Shown: piece after piece, positions 20,580 to 29,175 of the stretch
Position numbering within the stretch: position 1 is the first letter of the stretch
How the letters are laid out: each line of letters begins with the position of its first letter
NCBI GenBank assembly: GCA_038325765.1
Contig: JBBQJI010000003.1
Coordinates: forward strand, 1 to 64,000
DNA length: 64,000 bases
Source: Xiheibacterium sp038325765
Lineage (GTDB): Bacteria > Myxococcota_A > Polyangia > Nannocystales > Nannocystaceae
Direction: 5' to 3'
The notes under the pieces: generated by a model
Seen by the model: only the letters and a program-made list of their open reading frames with translations
Databases searched by the model: none
What the model was told of the DNA's origin: nothing
Made by a program: the position numbers and the translations under genes

Positions 20580-23225
20580 ATGGCCGCCTTCAGCCCCGAG
20601 ACCGCCACCGTGAAGACCCGTCATGCGCTCGCTCACGCGCAAGCGATGGCGAAGGAGCTCGGCCATCCCGAGCTGACGAGCCTGCACCTGCTCGCCGCGT
20701 GCGTGCAACAAGACGGCGGCCTCGTCGGTCCGCTGCTCGAGCGCTCCGGTGTGCACGCGGCCGCGTTGCAGCGCGCCATCTCCGGCCACCTGGGCAAGCT
20801 GCCGGTGGTCGACGGCGCCGATCTGCGCGTCAGCAAAGAGCTCGGCGAGCTGCTCGATCTGTCGGCGCGCGAGGCCGAGACCCTCCACGACAAGTTCGTG
20901 AGCACCGAGCACATCGTGCTCGCGCTGCTGGGCCCGGACGCCGAGCGCAAGAAGATCCGCGCGGCCTCGGTGCTGCGCGAGCTCGGGGCCAGCCGCGATC
21001 TGGTGCTGTCGGCGCTGCGCGACATCCGGGGCAGCCAGAGCGTCGACACCGAGGAGCCCGAGGGCAAGTACGAGGCCCTCGCCAAGTACAGCCGCGATCT
21101 CACCGCCGCCGCGCGCCAGGAGAAGCTCGACCCGGTCATCGGCCGCGACGTCGAGATCCGCCGCACGCTGCAGGTGCTGTCGCGCCGCACCAAGAACAAC
21201 CCCGTGCTCATCGGTGACCCCGGCGTCGGCAAGACCGCGATCGCCGAGGGGATCGCCCAACGCATCGCCGCCGGCGACGTGCCCGAGAGCCTCCGCAACA
21301 AGCGGCTGCTGCAGTTGGACCTCGCGGCGCTGGTGGCGGGTGCGAAGTACCGCGGCGAATTCGAGGAGCGTCTCAAGGCCGTGCTCGCCGAGGTCGCGGC
21401 GGCCCACAACACCATCATCCTATTCATCGACGAGCTGCACACGCTGGTGGGCGCCGGCGCCGGCGAGGGTGCCCAGGACGCCGCGAACATGCTCAAGCCC
21501 GCGCTGGCCCGCGGCGAGCTGCGGTGCATCGGCGCCACCACGCTCGACGAATTCCGCAAGCACATCGAGAAGGACAAGGCGCTCGAGCGCCGCTTCCAGC
21601 CGGTGCTGGTCGAGGAACCGTCGGTCGACGACACGATCGCGATCCTGCGCGGACTCTCGCCGCGGTTCGAGACCCACCACGGCGTGCGCATCCAGGACGC
21701 CGCACTCGTCGCTGCGGCCCGACTGTCGCATCGCTACATCCAGAACCGATTCTTGCCCGACAAGGCGATCGACCTGGTCGACGAGGCCGCGGCCAAGCTC
21801 AAGATGGAGGTCGAGAGCGTGCCCACGCCCATCGACGAGCGCGAGCGCAGGATAACCCGGCTGCAGATCGAGCGCAGCGCCCTCGCCCGAGAGCAACCCA
21901 CACCCGCGGTGACCGACCGGCTCGGCGCCGTCGAGACCGAGCTCGCCGGGCTCGGCGAAGAGGTGTCGGCGATGCGCTCGCGTTGGCAGACCGAGCGCGA
22001 TCGGATCCGCGAGATCAAGGCGTGCTCCGAGCAGCTGGAGAACGTGCGGGCCGAGGCCGCGCGCGCCGAACGCAGCGGCGATCTCAACCGCGCCGCCGAG
22101 CTGACCTACGGCACGGTCCGCGAGCTCGAGAAAAGCCGCGACCGGGCCCGAGAGGCCCTCCATGCCGCGGTCGTCAGCGGCTCCTTCCTCCGCGAGGAGG
22201 TCACCGACGAGGACATCGCCGGGATCGTCGGCAAGTGGACGGGCATCCCGGTGTCGCGGATGCTCGAGAGCGATCAGTCGCGCCTGCTGCAGATGGAGGA
22301 TCGCCTGCGCACGCGCGTGGTCGGTCAGGACGAGGCGGTCGGCCGCGTCGCGGCGGCGGTGCGCCAGGCCAGGGCCGGACTCGCCGATCCCAACCGACCG
22401 ATGGGCTCGTTCCTCTTCCTGGGCCCCACCGGCGTCGGCAAGACCGAGCTCGCCAAGGCGCTCGCCGAGTTCCTGTTCGACGACGAGCGCCACGTGGTGC
22501 GCATCGACATGAGCGAGTACATGGAGAAGTTCGCGGTGTCGCGGCTCATCGGCGCGCCGCCCGGCTATGTCGGGTACGACGAGGGCGGCCAGCTCACAGA
22601 GGCGGTGCGCCGTCGGCCCTACTCGGTGGTGCTTCTGGACGAGATCGAGAAGGCCCACCCCGACGTGTTCAACCTGCTGCTGCAGCTGCTCGACGACGGT
22701 CGTCTCACCGACAGCCAGGGTCGCACCGTCGACTTCCGCAACACGATCGTGTTGATGACGAGCAACCTCGGCAGCGATCAGCTCACGGCCGGCATGGATG
22801 CCCGCGAGGCCGCGAAGATCCGCGAGGCCGCGCTGCGCCGCCACTTCCGTCCCGAGCTGCTCAACCGCCTCGACGGCGTGATCGCGTTCGCGGCCCTGGG
22901 TCCCGAGCAGATGGCCGCGGTGCTCGACATCCAGATCGAACGGCTGCGACCGCGGCTGGCGGATCGCGATCTGAAGCTCGAGATCACCGACGCCGCGCGC
23001 ACGCGGCTGGCGGAGCGGGGCTACGACGCGGAGTACGGCGCGAGACCGCTGCGCCGCATGATCCAGCAGAGCATCATCGATCCGCTCTCGCGGGCGATCC
23101 TCGAGGGCTCGGTGCACGCCGGGCAAACGGTGGTGGTCGACGTCGGCGCCGATGCTCCGGCGCAGGACGACGCGAGCGTGGGCCTGGTGGTGCGCGTCAC
23201 GGGTGGCGCCGGGCTCGGCGCGTGA
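20580..23225 (+). CDS. clpB: ATP-dependent disaggregase ClpB
   Basis: This hexameric AAA+ chaperone works with DnaK to pull proteins out of aggregates. The 881-residue protein has all parts: the N-domain double repeat (about 1-145), AAA-1 with Walker A GDPGVGKTA (near 208) and Walker B IILFIDELHT, a full coiled-coil M-domain (about 410-530) that separates ClpB from ClpA/C, AAA-2 with GPTGVGKTE (near 615) and the pore loop GYVGYDEGG, and the C-terminal arginine-finger region. A GGAGGA Shine-Dalgarno sequence lies 4 bases before the ATG, unlike most genes here. Heat-shock control is expected, but no HrcA or sigma-32 site was recognised. Confidence 0.97.
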   Translation: MAAFSPETATVKTRHALAHAQAMAKELGHPELTSLHLLAACVQQDGGLVGPLLERSGVHAAALQRAISGHLGKLPVVDGADLRVSKELGELLDLSAREAETLHDKFVSTEHIVLALLGPDAERKKIRAASVLRELGASRDLVLSALRDIRGSQSVDTEEPEGKYEALAKYSRDLTAAARQEKLDPVIGRDVEIRRTLQVLSRRTKNNPVLIGDPGVGKTAIAEGIAQRIAAGDVPESLRNKRLLQLDLAALVAGAKYRGEFEERLKAVLAEVAAAHNTIILFIDELHTLVGAGAGEGAQDAANMLKPALARGELRCIGATTLDEFRKHIEKDKALERRFQPVLVEEPSVDDTIAILRGLSPRFETHHGVRIQDAALVAAARLSHRYIQNRFLPDKAIDLVDEAAAKLKMEVESVPTPIDERERRITRLQIERSALAREQPTPAVTDRLGAVETELAGLGEEVSAMRSRWQTERDRIREIKACSEQLENVRAEAARAERSGDLNRAAELTYGTVRELEKSRDRAREALHAAVVSGSFLREEVTDEDIAGIVGKWTGIPVSRMLESDQSRLLQMEDRLRTRVVGQDEAVGRVAAAVRQARAGLADPNRPMGSFLFLGPTGVGKTELAKALAEFLFDDERHVVRIDMSEYMEKFAVSRLIGAPPGYVGYDEGGQLTEAVRRRPYSVVLLDEIEKAHPDVFNLLLQLLDDGRLTDSQGRTVDFRNTIVLMTSNLGSDQLTAGMDAREAAKIREAALRRHFRPELLNRLDGVIAFAALGPEQMAAVLDIQIERLRPRLADRDLKLEITDAARTRLAERGYDAEYGARPLRRMIQQSIIDPLSRAILEGSVHAGQTVVVDVGADAPAQDDASVGLVVRVTGGAGLGA

Positions 23226-23236
23226 ACGGGCGGGCG

Positions 23237-23266
23237 GGCCCACGCGCACGTCGTGCTGCGTGGGCC
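23237..23266 (+). terminator. Strong GC hairpin behind clpB
   Basis: The arms GGCCCACGC (23237-23245) and GCGTGGGCC (23258-23266) pair perfectly over 9 bp, and the loop can fold further (GCAC/GTGC). It starts 12 bases after the clpB stop. No T-tract follows, so termination or 3'-end protection is an inference. Confidence 0.4.
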
Positions 23267-23360
23267 GCGTGGGCCCCGCTGCGCAAACACCCTCAGGCGC
23301 CGTGCGAGCGCCGTGGTGGACCCGGCGGCTCGGGCACACACCGCGATCACGAGGCTTTGC

Positions 23361-23366
23361 TAGACT
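23361..23366 (+). promoter_or_regulatory. Extended -10 element (TGCTAGACT)
   Basis: TAGACT, preceded by TGC (an extended -10), lies 9 bases before the GTG at 23376. There is no recognisable -35. Confidence 0.5.
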
Positions 23367-23375
23367 TCCGGGCCG

Positions 23376-24188
23376 GTGACGACCGCCGTCGTCGCCGCAA
23401 TCCCGCGGATGAACGACTCCCTCAAGATGTTCTTCATCGCGCTGGTGACCAGCGTGGCCTCCCAACTGCTGCTCGGCCCGTACATCCTGCGGCTCCAGGG
23501 CATCGCGCCGCTGCCCGCGGGCCCCTCGGTCGCGCAACGGCTCGATCAGGGTCCAACCGAGCCTACCCCGGCGCCCGTGGAACCGAAGCTCGCGGCGCCG
23601 AACCTCCAGGGGACGCTCGTCGAGGACGCGCGGGAGCGCTGGCAGTCCAAGGGCATCGAGATCATCGAAGAGGGCGAGCGGTCGGGGTCGGGCCTGAAGC
23701 CCGGCACCATCGTACAGCAGCGGCCGTCCGCCGGCGCCGAGCTCTCGAGCAAGGAGATCCGCGTCATCGTAGCCGGCACCAGCGAGACACAGGCGGTCCC
23801 CGACGTCGCCGGCAAGACCGTCGAGGAGGCGCGCAAGATCCTCCAAGATGCCGGCTTCACGGTCGGCGACGCGACCCCCGAGGCCTCCGATCGGCCCGAG
23901 AACACCGTGCTGCGCCAGACGCCCGCGGCCGATGCATCGGCGAGGCAGGGCTCGATGATCCGGATCGTCGTGGCCGAGCCCGCCGGCATCGAGGTCCCGA
24001 AGCTCACCGGCATGTACCTCGGCAAGGCCAAGCAGGCGATCGAGGCCGCCGGGCTGAAGGTCGGCTCCATCCGCCGCGCCGAACATGCCGAGCTGGGTGA
24101 GGGCTACATCCTCAAGCAGGCCCCGGTCGCCGGCGAGAAGGTGCCCCCCGGCACCGAAATCGAGCTGGTCGCGGTCGCGCCGAATTAG
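23376..24188 (+). CDS. Membrane-anchored triple-PASTA protein
   Basis: This 270-residue protein has one N-terminal membrane helix (MFFIALVTSVASQLLLGPY, about 18-36), a Pro-rich spacer, and three PASTA repeats (about 70-132, 137-200, 202-268). Typical starts are VPDVAGKTVEEARKILQDAG and VPKLTGMYLGKAKQAIEAAG, and typical ends are VLRQTPAADA and ILKQAPVAGEKVPPG. PASTA domains usually sense muropeptides on PknB-type kinases or penicillin-binding proteins; here no kinase or transpeptidase is attached. The GTG fits the nearby TAGACT element; an ATG at 23409 would remove 11 residues without touching the helix. Confidence 0.85.
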   Translation: MTTAVVAAIPRMNDSLKMFFIALVTSVASQLLLGPYILRLQGIAPLPAGPSVAQRLDQGPTEPTPAPVEPKLAAPNLQGTLVEDARERWQSKGIEIIEEGERSGSGLKPGTIVQQRPSAGAELSSKEIRVIVAGTSETQAVPDVAGKTVEEARKILQDAGFTVGDATPEASDRPENTVLRQTPAADASARQGSMIRIVVAEPAGIEVPKLTGMYLGKAKQAIEAAGLKVGSIRRAEHAELGEGYILKQAPVAGEKVPPGTEIELVAVAPN

Positions 24189-24193
24189 TCGAG

Positions 24194-24865
24194 TCACCCG
24201 TTCGAGTTGGGGGGCGACTTCATCGGCTCGGGGCCGGCACGGCGGGCGCGGATGAACTCGACCACCGCCGGGATCACCGAGACGATGATGATGGCGAAGA
24301 TCACGTAGGTGAAGTTCTTCTTCACGAACGGCAGCGCGCCGAACTGGTGACCGAGCATCAGGAACGACCACACCCAGGCGAGGGCCCCGACGACATTGTA
24401 GGTCGCGAAGCGGCTGTAGCTCATCTGGCCGATGCCGGCGACGAACGGCGCGAAGGTGCGAAAAATCGGCATGAAGCGCGCCAAGATCACCGTCTTGCCG
24501 CCGTGGCGCTCGTAGAACGCGTGGGCGCGCATGAGGTGCTGCTTGTTGAGCAGCCGCGAGGTCTCACTGGCGAAGATCTTGGGGCCGATGCGCCGACCGA
24601 TCGCATAGTTGACCGCGTCGCCGAGGATGGCGGCCACGGTGAGCACCAGCCCCACCAGCCACACGTCGATGGGCGAGCCGTCGGTGGCCGCCAGCGCGCC
24701 GACGGCGAACAGCAGCGAGTCGCCGGGCAGAAACGGCGTGACCACGAGGCCGGTCTCGGCGAACACCACCGCGAACAGCAGCACGTACAACCAGCCGCCG
24801 AAGTCGGCTGCCCAGCCGTTGAGGTACCGATCGAGGTGCAGCAGGATGTCGATGAGCGTGGACAC
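24194..24865 (-). CDS. DedA-family membrane protein
   Basis: This is a 223-residue inner-membrane protein of the DedA/SNARE-associated family. These proteins are implicated in flipping undecaprenyl phosphate or other lipids and in proton-dependent membrane balance. Conserved blocks are VFAETGLVVTPFLPGDSLLF (about 37-56, with the Glu and the FLPGDS loop), GDAVNYAIGRRIGPKIF (about 85-101), FYERHGGKTVILARFMPIFR (about 118-137) and FAPFVAGIGQMSYSRF. About five hydrophobic segments are visible. The GTG start gives the usual length. It lies directly downstream of pilY1 on the same strand but has its own upstream element. Confidence 0.9.
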   Translation of the reverse strand: MSTLIDILLHLDRYLNGWAADFGGWLYVLLFAVVFAETGLVVTPFLPGDSLLFAVGALAATDGSPIDVWLVGLVLTVAAILGDAVNYAIGRRIGPKIFASETSRLLNKQHLMRAHAFYERHGGKTVILARFMPIFRTFAPFVAGIGQMSYSRFATYNVVGALAWVWSFLMLGHQFGALPFVKKNFTYVIFAIIIVSVIPAVVEFIRARRAGPEPMKSPPNSNG

Positions 24866-24879
24866 GGCGGGCGGCCGCG

Positions 24880-24885
24880 ACCGTA
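24880..24885 (-). promoter_or_regulatory. Possible TAnnnT -10 element (TACGGT) for dedA
   Basis: The hexamer is 14 bases upstream of the GTG at 24865, one of the longer gaps in the series. It falls in the short gap after pilY1. Confidence 0.3.
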
Positions 24886-24890
24886 GCACC

Positions 24891-27800
24891 CTACTCCACC
24901 GGGGTGAACCCGGGGATCTGCGACGAGCTGGCGGGCACCGCGAATCCGACCGTGCCCGTCGGCGCCGGCTCCACGTTGTTGTCGCAGGGCACCGATGAAC
25001 CTGGGTTGGTGACGATGCCGCATGCGCCCCCGGTGCAGCCCTCGGCGGCGATCTGATCCACGGCCGCGAGCGTGAGACCGGGCGTGAACCCACCGCCGAA
25101 GTCGACCCCCGCCGGCGTGGCGCCGGCGATGAAATCGAAACCACTGGAGGCGTCGGCGACCAGCCGGAAAGTGATCTCGTACGTCGAGCCCAGATCGAAG
25201 TGCCAGGTGTCGGTGGCAGTGTCGAAGAACGCCTGGTTGCACTCGCCGGTGGCCGGCTCGAACACGGTGTAGGTGATGAGATAGACCTCGATCCCCTCGA
25301 TCACGACCGGCTCGCCGCTGGCGTTGTCGGCGACGCCGGTGACGAAGATCCGCGGCGGTCGCACCGGGCGCGCCAGCTTGGAGAACGCCCGGGTCTCCAC
25401 GATCGCATCGGCGCCCGCGTACGGGATCACCGTCCGCGTGCGCTCGATGTCCGACAGCGCGAGGCGCAGGTAGCCGGCGTTGTCGGGGAACGTCGCCCCG
25501 ACCACCGAGTCGCTGCCGCCGAGCTTGGGCGCACCGGCGGGGATGGTGAAGCCGGCGTGGGTGTCGCCGGTGCGATGGTTGTCGACGAGCAGGTACAGGC
25601 TGCTGTGGAACGCGTTGGCCGGATCGCGGCCGTCGATCGTGTCGTCCGCCGGCCCGCCGCTGACGAGCGCGACCAGGAATTCGTCGGGCTCGATGTTGGC
25701 GGTGTTGTTGGCGACCGCGCTGACGTCGTCGATGCGGTTGCTCGCCGAGATCGCTGGCGGGAACAGGAACGCGTCGCCGCGATTGCTCGGGTCGATCGAG
25801 CACTCGGTGCCGGTCCCTTCGCAGGCGGGGAAGCGGACCACGGGCTGGGCGCTGCCTCCCCATACATCCCCACTGTCTCCGGAGTGGGCGGTGCCTGCCC
25901 CGAGATCCCAACGAAACAGACGACCGGCAGGATCCGCGATGTATGTCTCCTGGGCCTCGGCCCAGTAGCGCGAAAGGCAGTGCGAGCCCACCGCCGGATC
26001 GACCAGGGCGCCGAAGCTGCCCTCGAACACTGGCCCGGTCAGCGCCGGCAGCTCGGCCATGTCGAGGATCTCACCGGTGACCGCATCGGCGAGGATCATC
26101 GTGCGTCCCTCACCGGGCTGCGGCGTCGTGCTGGCCCGATAGCCAGAGCCCAGCACCAGCCGCGCCTCGGGGGTCGACGACAGCGAGTCGTCGTCGGGCA
26201 CGTGATACGTCAGGGCCGGCCGCGCCCACGTCTGGCCGAGCAGGTTGTCGTACTGCCCGGCGAGCAGCGGGTCCTCGGTCGACCACAGGATCTCGAAGGG
26301 CCCCGCGGGCGACTCCGGGCTCATGTGCGACAGATCCAGGGCGTAGTACTCCTGGCCGCCGGCACCGAAGCCGAACACGCCCAGGTGCACCCAGCGCGAG
26401 CCGCCGGGATCGAAGGCCCACCCGTGATTCACCGTCGCCGACACCCCGTAGATGTGCTGATCGACGGCGTCGGGCTGGCCCATGTTGACGGGGCCGTTGG
26501 CGGCCTGCGCGACCAGATTCGGCAGCAGCTCGTTGGGCACGAAGCCCCACAGCTCGTTGCCGCTGTCGAGCTGGAACGCGTGCAGCACCCCCATGTCGTC
26601 ACCGACCAGGACCGCCTCTTGGTACTCGCTGTGCGGCGATGGGCTGCCCAGCAGGTTGTCCTCGTCGTTGGCCTCGCGGGCGAAGTTCTCCAGGCTGTTG
26701 GGCAGTGCGCCGGCGTCGATCTCGCCGAACAGGCGTCCGGCGCAGTGCGGATCGTTGATCGCGACCTCGGGCACACGATCGCTGCGGAACGGCGGCACGC
26801 GGCGCACGACGACCGGCGCCGAACTGGCGACGCCTGGCAGCTTCCAGCCACCCGGCGCGTTCTCGCCGAGCACGAACGCCGCGATCGCGTTGGCCTCGGC
26901 CTCGTGATCGGCCGATGTGAGAAGCCCGCGGCTGTCGAGCTCGGCCCGGAAGGCCCCGCTCGCGTTGCCGTCGCCGTCGGCGATCGGGATCAGGGTGTGG
27001 TCCCCGGCGGCGTTGGTGTACAGGCGGCGCTGGGACCACGGCGTGCTCTGCAGGCAGGCGCCCGCGTCCCACACGTGGCTCTGGGGGCACGGGCCAAAGG
27101 TCTCCTCGAGCTCCTCGGGCTCGAACTCCGGGCTTGGCAGCGTGCAGTGCGGCAGCGGCACGCCCACGCCGTCGACCTCGGTGCACAGGCTGCGCGTCAC
27201 ATGCCCGCGCCAGCCGGGGAACTCGGTGTACGCGGCGAAGTTGGTCTGCACGATCGTGCCCTCGCCCGGCGTGCCGTCCGCGCCGACGCCGAAGGAATTG
27301 ACGGTGCTGCCCTGGCCGCTGGGCAGCTGGACGTCGACCGCCGTGTTCACGATCTCGGTGAACACCTGCACGAGCTCCGCGCTGTTGGTCGCCACGTAGG
27401 CGCACGCCCCCTCGGGGTTGTCGGCGTCGTTGCAGGTGTCCCAGTCGTCGACGGGCGTGTCATCGCAGGGCGAATCGCAGGTGCCGCCATCGCAAGCGCC
27501 GGCGCCGGCGCACGCCATGGCGTTCAACGCCGGCGACGACAGGAAGAAGCCCACGACGTAGACGTCGACGCCGAGCTGGGTCCGCAGATCGGCGATGCGC
27601 CGATACAGCTCACCGCCGCCCTCACCGCTGCTCGGTTCACCGTCGGTGAGCAGCACCGCCGACACCGGCGAGCAGGCGTCGGGCGTGTCGAGGCCGGTCG
27701 CGAAGCCGAGGTACGATGCCACGGTGGTGTGGGCGTACGCGAGGTTCGAGTCGGGAGGCGTCGCGGTGATCGGGCCGATGACGGACCGCCACGGCGTGCG

Positions 27801-28931
27801 GCCGCCCGCATCGACGCCGCCCTCGGTGATGGGCGAGGTCAGGGCGAGCACCGACGCGTTGCCGGCCTCGCGCGTGGCCGGCCCCCACACGTCGGTGGGC
27901 AGGCCGGACCCGCTGAGGTCGATGAAGAACGGCGCATAGAGTTGGCCGGTGTCGACCGAGTTCTCCTCGCTGGCGACGCCGGCACGGTCGGCATTGCCAC
28001 CGCCCGAGGCGAACGGCCAGACTCGCCAGTTGTAGTAGCCCGGGAAGCCGTCGACGTAGGGCCAGTAGTAGAAGTCGTGGCCGCGGACCTCGGCGTCGCG
28101 GGTCGCGTCGTCGGCTCCGTAGTCGCCGACCGAACCCTGGGTGATCGTACCGCCGGGATCGGTGGTGTCGTCGAGGTGGACGCGGACGCCCATGAATCGA
28201 TCGAACCACTGTACGCGACGCTGGCTGTTGTCGACGTGGTCGATGTCGCCGGCCGCGACGCTGATGAGCGGCGACGGAGGCACCGCGCCCGACTCAGAGT
28301 TGCCACCGATGACCGCGCCGACGCCGAGCTCGTCCCACCGCAGATACGCATAGGGTCGGATGGGCGAGCCCTGGCACAGCCGCCACGCGCCGTCGACCCC
28401 CGGATCGCGGTCGATCGACCTCCACCCACTGTCGTTGAATTGGGTCACCCAGGTGAAGCGGCGCGCCGAGTCGGCGCCACTGGCGGCACACACCGGCGGC
28501 ACGGCCGGCGGCAGCCGTGCCGATGCCTGCTCGAAGGTCATGAGGGCGAACGAGGCGTTGTCACCCAGGCCCTCCACGACCGATCGGATCGCGGCGCGGG
28601 CAGTCGCCATGCGGCTCGCGGTCGGCGTGCCGACCGTGCTCTCGCACTCGTTCCACAGGCAGGGGAGACCGGTCGCGTCGGTGCGGAATGCCATCGAGCC
28701 CGAGGTGTCGAGCACGAACAGGATGCGCGGCTGGATCGAACCGAAGTTCGCGGCTTGGACCACGTAGTACGGTCGCAGCCGCGCCTCGGTCGGACGCAGG
28801 ATGCCCCACGCGAGGACGACGGCGGCGATGCCGACGAGGGCGCGCAGCAGGCGGGCGCGTCGGCGCGCGTCCATGCCCGGGCGGGGGCGGAGCCGGAGGC
28901 GGGGGGAGGGACGCGCGGGCATCGGGCTCAT
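24891..28931 (-). CDS. pilY1: PilY1/PilC-type pilus tip protein with vWA domain
   Basis: This large (1346-residue) secreted protein caps type IV pili and controls extension, adhesion and surface sensing. After an N-terminal signal/anchor helix (ALVGIAAVVLAWGIL, about 31-45) comes a von Willebrand A domain with the metal site DTSGSM at 75-80 and later blocks AVLLTDGEPSSG. The C-terminal half is the PilY1 beta-propeller, recognised by VLVGDDMGVLHAFQLDSGNE and LWGFVPNELLPNLV. A DGDGNASG stretch (about 650) could bind calcium. GGAGG lies 5 bases before the ATG. A sigma-54-type promoter lies about 200 bases upstream. It is separated from its pilin partners by the nucleotidase gene. Confidence 0.92.
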   Translation of the reverse strand: MSPMPARPSPRLRLRPRPGMDARRRARLLRALVGIAAVVLAWGILRPTEARLRPYYVVQAANFGSIQPRILFVLDTSGSMAFRTDATGLPCLWNECESTVGTPTASRMATARAAIRSVVEGLGDNASFALMTFEQASARLPPAVPPVCAASGADSARRFTWVTQFNDSGWRSIDRDPGVDGAWRLCQGSPIRPYAYLRWDELGVGAVIGGNSESGAVPPSPLISVAAGDIDHVDNSQRRVQWFDRFMGVRVHLDDTTDPGGTITQGSVGDYGADDATRDAEVRGHDFYYWPYVDGFPGYYNWRVWPFASGGGNADRAGVASEENSVDTGQLYAPFFIDLSGSGLPTDVWGPATREAGNASVLALTSPITEGGVDAGGRTPWRSVIGPITATPPDSNLAYAHTTVASYLGFATGLDTPDACSPVSAVLLTDGEPSSGEGGGELYRRIADLRTQLGVDVYVVGFFLSSPALNAMACAGAGACDGGTCDSPCDDTPVDDWDTCNDADNPEGACAYVATNSAELVQVFTEIVNTAVDVQLPSGQGSTVNSFGVGADGTPGEGTIVQTNFAAYTEFPGWRGHVTRSLCTEVDGVGVPLPHCTLPSPEFEPEELEETFGPCPQSHVWDAGACLQSTPWSQRRLYTNAAGDHTLIPIADGDGNASGAFRAELDSRGLLTSADHEAEANAIAAFVLGENAPGGWKLPGVASSAPVVVRRVPPFRSDRVPEVAINDPHCAGRLFGEIDAGALPNSLENFAREANDEDNLLGSPSPHSEYQEAVLVGDDMGVLHAFQLDSGNELWGFVPNELLPNLVAQAANGPVNMGQPDAVDQHIYGVSATVNHGWAFDPGGSRWVHLGVFGFGAGGQEYYALDLSHMSPESPAGPFEILWSTEDPLLAGQYDNLLGQTWARPALTYHVPDDDSLSSTPEARLVLGSGYRASTTPQPGEGRTMILADAVTGEILDMAELPALTGPVFEGSFGALVDPAVGSHCLSRYWAEAQETYIADPAGRLFRWDLGAGTAHSGDSGDVWGGSAQPVVRFPACEGTGTECSIDPSNRGDAFLFPPAISASNRIDDVSAVANNTANIEPDEFLVALVSGGPADDTIDGRDPANAFHSSLYLLVDNHRTGDTHAGFTIPAGAPKLGGSDSVVGATFPDNAGYLRLALSDIERTRTVIPYAGADAIVETRAFSKLARPVRPPRIFVTGVADNASGEPVVIEGIEVYLITYTVFEPATGECNQAFFDTATDTWHFDLGSTYEITFRLVADASSGFDFIAGATPAGVDFGGGFTPGLTLAAVDQIAAEGCTGGACGIVTNPGSSVPCDNNVEPAPTGTVGFAVPASSSQIPGFTPVE

Positions 28932-29051
28932 CGGGACCTCCGGAGGCGGGGTGGGCTCGGGGGCGAGCCGCGACGGGGGCTATGAAAAAGCTGCGGAGTC
29001 GGTGCACCCGCGTGCGGGGCGAGCCCCCGGGGAGACAGCGGGCGGCAGGGG

Positions 29052-29061
29052 CAAGCGCTTG
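29052..29061. repeat. Perfect 10-base palindrome CAAGCGCTTG
   Basis: The palindrome lies between the sigma-54-type element (29131-29146) and the pilY1 start, inside the predicted untranslated leader. It could be an operator or a processing site; nothing further supports a role. Confidence 0.35.
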
Positions 29062-29130
29062 AAATCAAAGAGAGCATCGGCGGCGGTGGGGGCAGGCCGA
29101 TCGCGACCCGGCCCGGGACGCAGCTCCATG

Positions 29131-29146
29131 TGCAAGGCCGGTGCCG
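29131..29146 (-). promoter_or_regulatory. Sigma-54 (-24/-12) promoter for pilY1
   Basis: On the minus strand the sequence is CGGCACCGGCCTTGCA, matching TGGCACGnnnnTTGCW except at the first base and the seventh. The GG and GC dinucleotides have the required 10-base spacing. It lies between the nucleotidase stop (29176) and pilY1, giving a leader of roughly 190 bases. RpoN with an enhancer-binding protein such as PilR is the expected regulator; this is inferred from type IV pilus biology. Confidence 0.7.
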
Positions 29147-29175
29147 GGCCCACGGTCGCGGCGCGGGCGCGCGGC

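Noticed and set aside
21420..24371. Long minus-strand open frame opposite clpB and the PASTA gene
   Set aside because: It spans two well-supported genes and the intergenic hairpin and has no recognisable domain.
25200..28985. Long plus-strand open frame (over 1200 codons) opposite pilY1
   Set aside because: High-GC coding regions give long antisense frames; it has no domain and low-complexity Arg/Ala/Gly composition, while the minus strand codes clear PilY1.
28982..29030. T-run after a weak hairpin in the pilY1 leader as an attenuator
   Set aside because: The stem is only four base pairs.
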